A stretch of 64,000 bases of DNA, from positions 46,361 through 110,360 of the forward strand of contig DEDT01000059.1 of NCBI GenBank assembly GCA_002350105.1, in the 5' to 3' direction. Positions within the stretch are counted from its first letter, which is position 1; each line of letters starts with the position of its first letter. This DNA is from Selenomonadaceae bacterium UBA2897. Lineage in GTDB: Bacteria > Bacillota > Negativicutes > Selenomonadales > Selenomonadaceae. A program made the translations under genes and the position numbers. Under the pieces are notes generated by a model. That model saw only the letters and a program-made list of their open reading frames with translations. It did no database searches and was not told the origin of the DNA. Positions 41,702 through 49,533 of the stretch are shown one piece after another.

Positions 41702-42673
41702 ATGATTATCGTCACTGGCGGCGCCGGCTTCATCGGCAGCAATCTCGTCAAGGAACTGAATCGCCGCGGCCGCACGGATATCCTTATCGTCGATGACCTG
41801 AAGGATGGCCAAAACTACAAAAACCTGCGCGGCCTGCAGTTCATCGACTACCAGCACAAGGACGATTTCCTCAAATCCATCGAGGAAGATGACTTCGACG
41901 GTGCCGATGTCGATGGCGTTTTCCACGAGGGTGCCTGCTCCGATACGATGGAGTACGACGTGAATTTCATGATGCACGTGAACTATGAGTACTCCAAGGC
42001 CGTGCTGCACTTCTGCCTGCAGCATCGCATCCCGTTCCTCTATGCCTCTTCGGCCTCGACCTACGGCTCGGGCAAGAATGGCTTCCGTGAGGGCGACGAG
42101 TGTGAAGATGCGCTGAATCCGTATGCGTTCTCGAAGCTCGCCTTTGACCGCTATGTGCGTCAGGTCATCCCCGAGGCCAAGAGCCAGATCGTTGGCACGC
42201 GCTATTTCAACGTCTACGGTCCGCAGGAGTTCCATAAGGGCAAGATGGCATCCATTTTCCTGCAGCTCTACAACCAGATCAACGAGACGGGCGTTTGCAA
42301 GCTCTTCACGGGTACGGATGGCTACGAGGATGGCGGCCAGCGCCGTGACTTCGTCTACGTCAAGGACGTCGTGAACGTCAACCTCTGGTTCTGGGAGAAC
42401 AATGGCCCCTCGGGTATCTACAACTGCGGTACGGGTCACGCGCATAGCTACAACGAGGCCGCGCAGGCCGTCATCGACTCCATGGGTAAGGGCCGCATCG
42501 AGTATCGCGAGTTCCCGGAGATTCTCAAGGGCAAATACCAGAGCTTCACGGAGTCCGACCCCGCCCATCTGCTGGCCGCGGGCTACGACGAGGGCTTCCA
42601 TGAGATGGCCGATGCCGTGAAGGAATACGTGGACTTCCTGAATGCGGGCGGGTACTTCCAGTATGGCAAATAA
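41702..42673 (+). CDS. hldD: ADP-L-glycero-D-manno-heptose 6-epimerase
   Basis: 323 residues behind GGGAGG. SDR epimerase that converts ADP-D-glycero- to ADP-L-glycero-D-manno-heptose, last step of the pathway. Seen: VTGGAGFIGSNLVKEL (NADP site), HEGACSDTMEYD, the YAFSKLAFD catalytic Tyr/Lys pair (about 141-145) and RYFNVYGPQEFHKGKMAS. Length equals E. coli HldD plus about ten. Overlaps gmhB by 11 bases. Confidence 0.95.
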   Translation: MIIVTGGAGFIGSNLVKELNRRGRTDILIVDDLKDGQNYKNLRGLQFIDYQHKDDFLKSIEEDDFDGADVDGVFHEGACSDTMEYDVNFMMHVNYEYSKAVLHFCLQHRIPFLYASSASTYGSGKNGFREGDECEDALNPYAFSKLAFDRYVRQVIPEAKSQIVGTRYFNVYGPQEFHKGKMASIFLQLYNQINETGVCKLFTGTDGYEDGGQRRDFVYVKDVVNVNLWFWENNGPSGIYNCGTGHAHSYNEAAQAVIDSMGKGRIEYREFPEILKGKYQSFTESDPAHLLAAGYDEGFHEMADAVKEYVDFLNAGGYFQYGK

Positions 42674-43163
42674 GGCGGTTTTCTTCGACCGGGATGGCAC
42701 GCTGAATGTCGATATCCACTACCTGCACCGCCCCGAGGATTTCGTCTGGATCCCCGGCGCCAAAGAGGCCATTCAATACGTGAATGAGCGCGGTTATCTG
42801 GCCTTCCTCGTGACGAACCAGAGCGGCGTGGCGCGCGGATACTATCCTGAATCCGATGTGGTGAAAGTCTACGACTGGATGAACGCTGAGCTCGCGAAGC
42901 TCGGTGCCCACCTCGATGGCATGCGCTATTGCCCACACCATCCTGAGGCGGCGTTGCCGGAGTATCGCCAGGCCTGCCATTGCCGCAAACCTCAGCCGGG
43001 CATGGTGGAGGATCTATGCGCGCAGTACGATCTCGATAAGAGCCAGTGCTATTTCGTCGGCGACAGTGAGGGCGACATGGCTTGTGCTGCCAATGCGGGT
43101 GTAAAGGGCGTCCGCTACACGGGCGGCAGCCTGCTGGCGCTGGTACAAAAGCATATCCCATGA
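42663..43163 (+). CDS. gmhB: D-glycero-beta-D-manno-heptose 1,7-bisphosphate 7-phosphatase
   Basis: 166 residues from ATG 42663, inside the end of hldD. HAD phosphatase: VFFDRDGTLNVD (catalytic Asp pair), TNQSGVARGYY, structural zinc ligands CPHHPE...CHCRKP (about 82-101) and FVGDSEGDMACA. With the kinases, adenylyltransferase and epimerase it completes the ADP-heptose pathway except gmhA, which is not in the window. Confidence 0.95.
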   Translation: MANKAVFFDRDGTLNVDIHYLHRPEDFVWIPGAKEAIQYVNERGYLAFLVTNQSGVARGYYPESDVVKVYDWMNAELAKLGAHLDGMRYCPHHPEAALPEYRQACHCRKPQPGMVEDLCAQYDLDKSQCYFVGDSEGDMACAANAGVKGVRYTGGSLLALVQKHIP

Positions 43164-43165
43164 AG

Positions 43166-43200
43166 AAACCCCTTCGGCCAGTAAGCGGCTGAAGGGGTTC
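43166..43200. terminator. Hairpin between convergent gmhB and the amidohydrolase
   Basis: AACCCCTTC (43167-43175) pairs with GAAGGGGTT (43191-43199), extended by GGCC/GGCT. T-runs are poor on both sides, so termination strength is uncertain. Confidence 0.55.
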
Positions 43201-43225
43201 TCGCCATAAAATTTTGTTGATTCCG

Positions 43226-44020
43226 TTAAGACTTTTTCTGTCCGTACAGTTCCGGCCGCCGGTCGTGGTAGACATCGAGGGTCTGGCGGATCTGGGCACG
43301 CAGCATGAGGCGGAGGTTGGCCTGCAGGATCTGTTCCTCCTCGCCGGCGCTGGCGAGGATTTCGCCCCAGGGATCGATGACGGCAGAGTTCCCTGCCAGC
43401 GGTTGGCCGTTCGGCAGCGTGCCACAGGCGTTGCAGGCCACGACGAAGATCTGATTCTCGATGGCGCGGGCGCGCAGGAGCGTCTGCCAATGGATGAGGC
43501 GGCTCGCTGGCCATTCGGCGGGTACGAAGAGCACCTGGATATCCTGCAGCGCGAGATAGCGGGCGGCCTCGGGGAAGCGGATGTCGTAGCAGACGAGCAC
43601 GCCGCATTTTACGCCGTCCAGCGTGAATGTGATGAATTTTTCTCCTGCGGTGAAATATTTGTCTTCATCGGACAGAGAGAACAGATGCGTTTTGTGGTAG
43701 GTCGTGAGTTGCGTGCCGTCGCGGTCAAAGACATAACAGGTGTTGAAGACCTGCTTACCGATGGCGATGGCGACGGTGCCGCCGACGATGTTCACCTGGT
43801 GCTCGCGGGCGAGGCGGGCGAGCGCACGGCGCGACTCCATGCCGTCGGGGTCGGCGTAGTCGTGGATGGGCTGCGGGTAGAAGCCAAGCCGCCACATCTC
43901 AGGTAGCAGCAGCACGTCGGGACGCGCCTCGCAGGCCTGCGAGGTCAGGCGGTACATCGTGGCCAGGTTGCGTGCGGGCTCGCCCGCCAGCACCGGCATT
44001 TGCAGAACGGCAACTTTCAT
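43226..44020 (-). CDS. Carbon-nitrogen hydrolase, omega-amidase-like
   Basis: 264 residues from the ATG at 44018-44020 (MKVAVLQMPV), right behind GAGGTG; ten extra upstream codons are rejected. Nitrilase superfamily with the Glu-Lys-Cys triad at E41 (LLLPEMW), K110 (YHKTHLF) and C144 (VCYDIRFPE). The pattern and length match Nit2/YafV omega-amidases that recycle alpha-ketoglutaramate or related amides. Divergent from the DUF951 gene with only 28 bp between start codons, so each gene's promoter lies within the other's coding region or the gap is shared. Confidence 0.85.
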   Translation of the reverse strand: MKVAVLQMPVLAGEPARNLATMYRLTSQACEARPDVLLLPEMWRLGFYPQPIHDYADPDGMESRRALARLAREHQVNIVGGTVAIAIGKQVFNTCYVFDRDGTQLTTYHKTHLFSLSDEDKYFTAGEKFITFTLDGVKCGVLVCYDIRFPEAARYLALQDIQVLFVPAEWPASRLIHWQTLLRARAIENQIFVVACNACGTLPNGQPLAGNSAVIDPWGEILASAGEEEQILQANLRLMLRAQIRQTLDVYHDRRPELYGQKKS

Positions 44021-44048
44021 CTTGGCACCTCGTGGAAAGGAGATTCTC

Positions 44049-44246
44049 ATGGAAAAACATAACTATCAGGTCGGCGAAGTCGTGCGGCTGAAGAAGCCGC
44101 ACCCCTGCGGCAGCCATGACTGGGAAATCCTGCGTACTGGCATGGATTTCCGTCTGAAATGCTGTGGCTGCGGCCATCTTGTGATGTTGCCGCGCCCCAA
44201 GTTCGAGAAGATGGTCCGGGCGGTCGTCGCGTCACCCGGGGCCTGA
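44049..44246 (+). CDS. DUF951 family protein
   Basis: 65 residues from ATG 44049 behind AAAGGAGA. DUF951 is a small conserved Firmicute family; members start 'Y-x-V-G-(D/E)-x-V-x-(L/M)-(R/K)-K-P-H-P-C-G', as here (YQVGEVVRLKKPHPCGSHDW). Seen also: RLKCCGCGHLVMLPR, suggesting a zinc- or nucleic-acid-binding fold with Cys at about 20, 38, 39 and 41. The function is unknown. It lacks any operon partner in this window. Confidence 0.9.
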   Translation: MEKHNYQVGEVVRLKKPHPCGSHDWEILRTGMDFRLKCCGCGHLVMLPRPKFEKMVRAVVASPGA

Positions 44247-44369
44247 ATGTCCTTTTATTATATCATATTGCGGAATCTCCGCCTATGCACCAGCCTGTGA
44301 AAGCGTTACAGTTTTTGCGGGCTGGTTGTTCGTTATTCAGTATACATGTAAAGAATCGTCCGTAAAGGG

Positions 44370-44474
44370 CTGACTCTTTGTTCAAAGCATGTTATTCTAC
44401 TAAACGTGTTCGTTGTGGGAGGACTTCAAAACAAGGAAACATGTAAACTTGTAAATCTCCCTCCTATGGCGAAC
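44370..44474 (+). promoter_or_regulatory. Porin leader RNA motif, copy 1, with promoter
   Basis: Promoter CTGACT (44370-44375), 17 bp, TATTCT (44393-44398). Outer helix GTTCG (44408-44412) with CGAAC (44470-44474), starting near the expected transcription start. Inner helix GGGAG (44417-44421) with CTCCC (44457-44461). Hairpin ACAAG (44431-44435) with CTTGT (44448-44452) around the loop GAAACATGTAAA (44436-44447). Same architecture as the other four porin leaders. Confidence 0.7.
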
Positions 44475-44513
44475 TGGTCGTATTCCCGTATTATTTTTAG
44501 GAGGAGTTCCTAT

Positions 44514-45824
44514 ATGAAGAAGTCTCTAGTATCCGCCCTGACAACCGCGCTGGTTGTGGGTGCAGCCAGCACGACGTTCGCGGCAGCGAACCCGTTTTCC
44601 GATGTACCGTCCGGCCATTGGGCCTATGATGCGGTAGCACAGCTCGCGCAGGATGGTGTCATTGACGGCTATGGCGATAACACGTTCCAGGGCGATAAAA
44701 ATATCACGCGCTATGAGATGGCACAGATGGTCGCCAAGGCCATGGCCAAGAGCAACACGAGCAAGGTGAGCGGAGCCGACCAGGCGCTTGTGGAGAAGCT
44801 GAAGGCCGAGTTCTCCGATGAACTGAACAATCTCGGCGTGCGTGTGGCAAACCTCGAGAAAAATGCCGACAAGGTAAAAATGACGGGTCAGATGCGTTAT
44901 GATTATTGGTCGAACCGTTATGAGAATCGCGCCAATGACACGAAATTCAATCACGTGCTCTACCGTCTGTACCCCACGGCTGAAATCAATGACCATTGGA
45001 AAGTGATGGCTCGTTTGCAAGGCGTATGGGATCCAAAAGCTGATACGACTACAAATATGAAGCTCAGCTATACCTACGCTGAGGCACAATACCCCGGCTT
45101 CCGTGGTGACTTTGGTAAAATGCCGTTATACTCCGAGAGCGATGAAGGTCTGATCATGGATGGTCAGTTCTCTGGTACGCAACTTTTCTTCGGCAACAAA
45201 CTGAAGGCAGTTGTCAGTGCTGGTCGTCAGGACATGACGGCTGATGGTTATGAGGTTACGTGTGGCAGCGATGCTGATCGGGGTAATGCTGGCGACGCTA
45301 AAGCTGCACTCGGTCGGAACGACGTAGCTGATTATGCTTCCTTGCAGCTCATGGATTCTTTCGGTAAGCTGAATGCGGGCGTTGCGTATCATTATTTCAA
45401 GAGTGCTGATTTTGCGTACTTCAGAGGTTATGATAAAAAACATAAGGAAGATAAGGCTGGCATTTGGACACTCGGCGGTCGCTATGCGTTTGACAAGAAC
45501 ACGTCCCTCGCGGGCTATTACGGCGAGAACTCGAAGGCTGATGCCTACGAGAAAACTGGTAGCGTGGAGCTCGATTATAAGGGGGCTTCTGCTGCTAATG
45601 CTGGTTCTTGGGGCGCTTTCGTGGCTTATCGGCACCTCGGCTCCAATGCCTCCTTCTCTCCAACGTACGATGATATGTGGGAGGATATGAAGGGCTATTC
45701 CTTCGGCGGTTCTTACGCTCCGATGAAGAATGTCACCGCGTATGCTTCCTATACGGTGGGCAAGAGCCTGTTGACGGACAAGGACGAGAACATCCTGTTC
45801 GGCCGCCTGAAGTTTGTTTGGTAA
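44514..45824 (+). CDS. SLH-domain outer-membrane porin, array copy 1
   Basis: 436 residues from ATG 44514, 7 nt behind AGGAGG. Signal peptide (cleaved near TTFAA-A), one SLH domain (about 25-80: FSDVPSGHWAYDAVAQLAQD...ITRYEMAQMVAKAMA), a coiled-coil linker (about 95-125) and a 16-18-strand-like beta-barrel ending LKFVW, an aromatic C-terminal signal for barrel insertion. Such Omp/Mep45 proteins in Selenomonas and Veillonella tether the outer membrane to polyamine-modified peptidoglycan and act as the general porin. This copy has the most distinct barrel of the five. Confidence 0.92.
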   Translation: MKKSLVSALTTALVVGAASTTFAAANPFSDVPSGHWAYDAVAQLAQDGVIDGYGDNTFQGDKNITRYEMAQMVAKAMAKSNTSKVSGADQALVEKLKAEFSDELNNLGVRVANLEKNADKVKMTGQMRYDYWSNRYENRANDTKFNHVLYRLYPTAEINDHWKVMARLQGVWDPKADTTTNMKLSYTYAEAQYPGFRGDFGKMPLYSESDEGLIMDGQFSGTQLFFGNKLKAVVSAGRQDMTADGYEVTCGSDADRGNAGDAKAALGRNDVADYASLQLMDSFGKLNAGVAYHYFKSADFAYFRGYDKKHKEDKAGIWTLGGRYAFDKNTSLAGYYGENSKADAYEKTGSVELDYKGASAANAGSWGAFVAYRHLGSNASFSPTYDDMWEDMKGYSFGGSYAPMKNVTAYASYTVGKSLLTDKDENILFGRLKFVW

Positions 45825-45860
45825 TTCTACGCAGACTAAAAGTTCATCATGTTTTGCACA

Positions 45861-45890
45861 GGCTGTACCTTTTGGGGTGCGGCCTTTTTT
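45861..45890 (+). terminator. Terminator of porin copy 1
   Basis: GGCTGTACC-TTTT-GGGGTGCGGCC hairpin followed by TTTTTT. The remaining about 100 bp to the next promoter is AT-rich with nothing else visible. Confidence 0.8.
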
Positions 45891-45992
45891 CTTTCTATCT
45901 ATTAATAGAAACTTTCTTTTTATTGATTTACTTTCATTGGTTGCTGTTCTTTGAATGCTTCATGTATACCTAACGGAAAGGGGAATTTTCTC

Positions 45993-46090
45993 TTGAAATC
46001 GTTCAACAAAAATGATATGATAGCACTAATCATTTGGCCATGAGCTGGAGACTGAGGAAACATGGAAACTCGTGTACATACAGTATGGCC
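45993..46090 (+). promoter_or_regulatory. Porin leader RNA motif, copy 2, with promoter
   Basis: Promoter TTGAAA (45993-45998), 17 bp, TATGAT (46016-46021). Outer helix GGCCAT (46036-46041) with ATGGCC (46085-46090). Hairpin TGAG (46053-46056) with CTCG (46069-46072) around GAAACATGGAAA (46057-46068). Outer helix sequence differs completely from copy 1 but pairing is kept. Confidence 0.75.
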
Positions 46091-46137
46091 GGTGAGAGTG
46101 TATAGTTTCTTTCTATGGTTGAAGGAGGAGTTTCTTT

Positions 46138-47397
46138 ATGAAAAAGACTCTCGTATCTGCTCTGACGGCTGCGCTGGTTGTGGGCGCTGCCAGCACGACG
46201 TTTGCTGCGGCAAACCCGTTCTCCGATGTACCGGCTGGCCATTGGGCTTATGATGCGGTAGCACAGCTCGCTCAGGATGGCGTCATCGAGGGCTATGGCG
46301 ACAATACGTTCCAGGGCGACAAGAACATCACGCGCTATGAGATGGCGCAGATGGTCGCGAAGGCTATGGCCAAGGCAAATACGGGCTCTGTGAGCAGTGC
46401 AGACAAGGCTATGGTAGATAAGCTGGCGGCTGAGTTCTCCGACGAGCTGAACAACCTCGGTGTCCGCGTGGCAAACCTCGAGAAAAACGCTGACAAGGTA
46501 AAGTGGAACGGCGAGATGCGTAACCTGGCCTACAGCGACCGCGAGGAAGGCCAGCATATGTCGAATAGCTACAAGACGCGCTTCCGCCTGCTCCCGACGG
46601 CTGAGGTCAACAACAATTGGAACGTCAAGGCTAAACTGGATGCGGATATCCATCCCAACAACGATGATACGGCTGAGGCAAAACTGAAAGAGGTCTATGC
46701 TGTTGGTTCCTATCCGAACTATACGCTGAAGGCTGGCAAGATGCCGTATTTCTCCGATGCGGATGAAGGCCTGATCCTCGATGCGGATTTCTCCGGTGCG
46801 CAGGTCACGTTTGGCAAGCAGGTTACGGCAACGGTCTCCGGCGGCCGCTTCAACCTGAGCCAGGCGATGGGTGGCTGGAGCAAGAGCGAGGCTGCTGACG
46901 CCGCTTCGCTCGATCTCGGCGCAGGGGTCGGTAAGCTGCATCTCGGTGCTGGCTACTATTACTTCAAGGCGGATACGTTCAAGACCGCTGAAGGTTATGA
47001 CAAGGCCAAGAAAGAGGACAAAGCATCCATTCTGACGGGCGGTGCTCACTATACGTTCGACAAGAACGTTGCTCTCCTTGGTTCTTATGCAGAGAACTCG
47101 AAAGCAGATGCCTATAACAAGTCCGGCAGCGTAGAACTGGACTATAAAGGCGCAGACAAGGCTAATGCCGGCAGCTGGGGCGCTTATGTAGCCTACCGTC
47201 ATCTCGGTGAGAATGCTTCGGTAGCACCGACGTTTGATCCGATCCGTGACAAAAGCAACGTCAAAGGCTGGGAAGTCGGCGGTACTTATGCACCGTTCAA
47301 AAACGTCAAGGCTTGGGCTTCCTACTTTGGCGGCAAGGATTTGAAGACGGATAAAGATGCGAACATGCTGTTCGGCCGTCTGAGCTTCTACTTCTGA
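46138..47397 (+). CDS. SLH-domain outer-membrane porin, array copy 2
   Basis: 419 residues behind AAGGAGGAG. Same plan as copy 1: signal peptide, SLH domain starting NPFSDVPAGHWAYDAVAQLA, coiled-coil (LAAEFSDELNNLGVRVANLE), then a beta-barrel ending LSFYF. The first 125 residues are nearly identical to the other copies, while the barrel strands and loops diverge, so pore properties or exposed loops should differ. It has its own promoter, leader motif and terminator (47429-47458), so it can be controlled separately. Confidence 0.92.
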   Translation: MKKTLVSALTAALVVGAASTTFAAANPFSDVPAGHWAYDAVAQLAQDGVIEGYGDNTFQGDKNITRYEMAQMVAKAMAKANTGSVSSADKAMVDKLAAEFSDELNNLGVRVANLEKNADKVKWNGEMRNLAYSDREEGQHMSNSYKTRFRLLPTAEVNNNWNVKAKLDADIHPNNDDTAEAKLKEVYAVGSYPNYTLKAGKMPYFSDADEGLILDADFSGAQVTFGKQVTATVSGGRFNLSQAMGGWSKSEAADAASLDLGAGVGKLHLGAGYYYFKADTFKTAEGYDKAKKEDKASILTGGAHYTFDKNVALLGSYAENSKADAYNKSGSVELDYKGADKANAGSWGAYVAYRHLGENASVAPTFDPIRDKSNVKGWEVGGTYAPFKNVKAWASYFGGKDLKTDKDANMLFGRLSFYF

Positions 47398-47428
47398 TCG
47401 ATGGTTCCCAGGCTGTTTTAGCCAGATC

Positions 47429-47458
47429 AGGGTCCCGCGTAAGCGGGGCTCTTTTTTT
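47429..47458 (+). terminator. Terminator of porin copy 2
   Basis: GGTCCCGC-GTAA-GCGGGGCTC followed by T7. The stretch from 47459 to 47595 is AT-rich and holds nothing I can name. Confidence 0.85.
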
Positions 47459-47595
47459 GTTCGGATGTATATCAATACGCATATTTCTTCCTATTATATA
47501 GAAGGAAATGAATAAATTGTTCTTTTGTTTTTACGAAAAATCGTTGAGTCGGTCATTAAATTTTGGATTTTAGCTGAAATTAACCGTTATCGCAG

Positions 47596-47697
47596 TTGAA
47601 TTTTGAAGAAATAGATGCTATGATTGACTCAATCAAAAGGTTGAGCGTTGAGACTGAGGAAACATGGACACTCATGAGGATATGCTCCGTACCTTTT
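47596..47697 (+). promoter_or_regulatory. Porin leader RNA motif, copy 3, with promoter
   Basis: Promoter TTGAAT (47596-47601), 17 bp, TATGAT (47619-47624). Outer helix AAAAGGT (47635-47641) with ACCTTTT (47691-47697). Hairpin TGAG (47655-47658) with CTCA (47671-47674) around GAAACATGGACA (47659-47670). A further small stem GAG/CTC lies at about 47676-47686. Confidence 0.78.
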
Positions 47698-47742
47698 GAG
47701 AATACAATATTATTTGTATCTATATAAAGGAGGAGTTTCTTT

Positions 47743-48993
47743 ATGAAAAAGACTCTCGTATCCGCTCTGACGGCCGCTTTGGTCGTGGGCGCAGCCAGCA
47801 CGACGTTCGCTGCTGCTAATCCGTTCTCCGATGTACCGGCTGGCCATTGGGCTTATGATGCTGTTGCACAGCTCGCACAGGATGGCGTTGTCGAGGGCTA
47901 TGGCGACACGACGTTCCAGGGCGACAAGAACATCACGCGTTATGAGATGGCGCAGATGGTCGCGAAGGCTATGGCCAAGACGAACAATGGCAACGTCAGC
48001 GCTGCCGACAAGGCTCTCGTTGCCAAGCTGCAGGCTGAGTTCTCCGATGAGCTGAACAACCTCGGCGTCCGCGTTGCCAACCTCGAGCGCAATGCTGACC
48101 AGGTGAAATGGAACGGCGAGATGCGTATGCAGGCCAACAGCGTTCGTGAAGAAGGCAAGCATATGACGAACAGCTATCCGGTGAAATTCCGTCTGGATCC
48201 GTCCGCTGAAATCAACAGCAACTGGCATGTAAAGGCTCGTATCGATGCCGATACGAATCTGAACACGGATGCTGGTGAGAAAGATAAGGATAAAGCTACG
48301 CTGAAGCGTGTCTATGCTGAAGGCGTTTATGGCAAGACGAAGATCGATGCTGGTAAGATTCCGACGGTCTTCAACACGAACATGCTGTTCGATGGTGAGT
48401 TCTCTGGTGCCAGCGTGACGACGGGCAACAAGCTGAAGGTTACGGCTCTTGGCGGTCGTTGGAGCAAGGTCAAAGATAGCACCGATGCAGCGGCTGATGT
48501 CTACGGTCTCGGCGCACAGCTGGCAGTAGGCAAGCTCTCTATCGGCGGTGCCTTCAATGGCCTGAACAGCGATTCCTTCAAGACGCGTTCTTATAGTGAT
48601 GATGCGTCCACGGATAAGGCACAGGTTTGGTCTGGCAATGCGTACTATCGTTTTGATGCCAACACGGCTCTCGGCGGCGAGTATGCGCAGAACACGAAGG
48701 CAGACTCCTATGACAAGTCCGGCACGGTTGAGTTCGACTACAAGGGTGCCAAGAAAGCCAATGTTGGTACGTGGGGCGCTTATGTTGCCTATCGTCACCT
48801 CGGTGAGAATGTCTCCTTCAACCCGAACACGCTGAACTATGCAGCGATGAAGGGCACGAAGGGCTGGGAGATCGGCGCTGACTACGCTCTCTTCAAGAAC
48901 ACGGTTGCCTATGTGAAGTACTTCGATGGCGAGAAGCTGAACGGCGGCAAAGACGCATCCAAGCTCATGGGCCGTCTGTCCTTCTTCTTCTAA
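47743..48993 (+). CDS. SLH-domain outer-membrane porin, array copy 3
   Basis: 416 residues behind AAAGGAGGAG. Signal peptide, SLH domain, coiled coil (LQAEFSDELNNLGVRVANLE) and barrel ending LSFFF. Compared with copy 2 the barrel has different strand lengths and Lys/Asp-rich loops (TDAGEKDKDKATLKRVYAEG). Its start region and ribosome site are almost identical to copy 2, pointing to recent duplication of this part. Individually terminated at 49021-49050. Confidence 0.92.
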   Translation: MKKTLVSALTAALVVGAASTTFAAANPFSDVPAGHWAYDAVAQLAQDGVVEGYGDTTFQGDKNITRYEMAQMVAKAMAKTNNGNVSAADKALVAKLQAEFSDELNNLGVRVANLERNADQVKWNGEMRMQANSVREEGKHMTNSYPVKFRLDPSAEINSNWHVKARIDADTNLNTDAGEKDKDKATLKRVYAEGVYGKTKIDAGKIPTVFNTNMLFDGEFSGASVTTGNKLKVTALGGRWSKVKDSTDAAADVYGLGAQLAVGKLSIGGAFNGLNSDSFKTRSYSDDASTDKAQVWSGNAYYRFDANTALGGEYAQNTKADSYDKSGTVEFDYKGAKKANVGTWGAYVAYRHLGENVSFNPNTLNYAAMKGTKGWEIGADYALFKNTVAYVKYFDGEKLNGGKDASKLMGRLSFFF

Positions 48994-49020
48994 GACCTCC
49001 TTTCCCCTCTACGAGATTAA

Positions 49021-49050
49021 CGGGAGCCACCGCATTTGCGGTGGCTCCCG
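49021..49050 (+). terminator. Terminator of porin copy 3
   Basis: CGGGAGCCACCGC-ATTT-GCGGTGGCTCCCG, a perfect 13-bp stem; T-rich sequence follows. Confidence 0.85.
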
Positions 49051-49291
49051 TTGTCTATGCAGAGGGGTTTTTTACTTTAATTTTTAGTCCTATATCTCTG
49101 CCGCTACCCTGAAAAGCAGCTGGCAGCCATCGCGCCTCACCCTTGTTTTCCACCTTCCTTTCAGTGAAATACGGCCTTTTCCAGGGCTTTTTCCACTTCT
49201 TTAGCCATCGCTGATAACTCCTTTAAGATGCAATTAGTTGAGTTGGTCATCTATTTAAGATAACCGCAAGTGAAAGGTAATGGCGGCGTAA
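49051..49291. other. Intergenic stretch between porin copies 3 and 4
   Basis: About 240 bp. On the minus strand a 15-codon frame (49161-49208, MAKEVEKALEKAVFH) follows a good AAAGGAG, and a second tiny frame follows it. They may be decayed remains of a gene or chance. No RNA gene or repeat is obvious here. Confidence 0.35.
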
Positions 49292-49415
49292 TTGTAATTG
49301 ACTAAGTCAAGTAATATAATGAAGATGTTCCAAGGGAAGGGGCACAAAAGAAAGCACCTGAGGAAACAAGGCCACTCAGGCCAGCAGCTGAATCAGCCTC
49401 CTCCCGCAGGAACAT
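49292..49415 (+). promoter_or_regulatory. Porin leader RNA motif, copy 4, with promoter
   Basis: Promoter TTGTAA (49292-49297), 17 bp, TATAAT (49315-49320). Outer helix ATGTTCC (49325-49331) with GGAACAT (49409-49415), 7 bp. Hairpin CCTGAG (49357-49362) with CTCAGG (49375-49380) around GAAACAAGGCCA (49363-49374). Another stem GCTG-AAT-CAGC lies at 49387-49397. This copy has the longest helices. Confidence 0.78.
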
Positions 49416-49435
49416 GAAGATCAACCATTAAGGAC

Positions 49436-49495
49436 AGCCGCTTGGCCCCCTCCTTGAGGGGGCTGGCACACGAAGCGTGACTGAGGGTGTCCAGT
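49436..49495. repeat. Palindromic intergenic repeat inside the porin 4 leader
   Basis: CCCCCTC-CTT-GAGGGGG forms a hairpin followed by GCACACGAAGCGTGACTGAG. The layout (C-rich/G-rich hairpin, then a second short palindrome, then an 'AGGGTG/AGGGTC' end) parallels the element at 63881-63926. It separates the leader motif from the porin 4 ribosome site. Confidence 0.55.
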
Positions 49496-49533
49496 TGCGA
49501 AGGCACTCATCCGAGTGCAAGGAGGAGATTATC

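Noticed and set aside
49161..49208. 15-codon frame MAKEVEKALEKAVFH behind a good ribosome site
   Set aside because: Too short, no terminator or promoter, and no sign of a leader-peptide role; kept only as a remark in the region entry.
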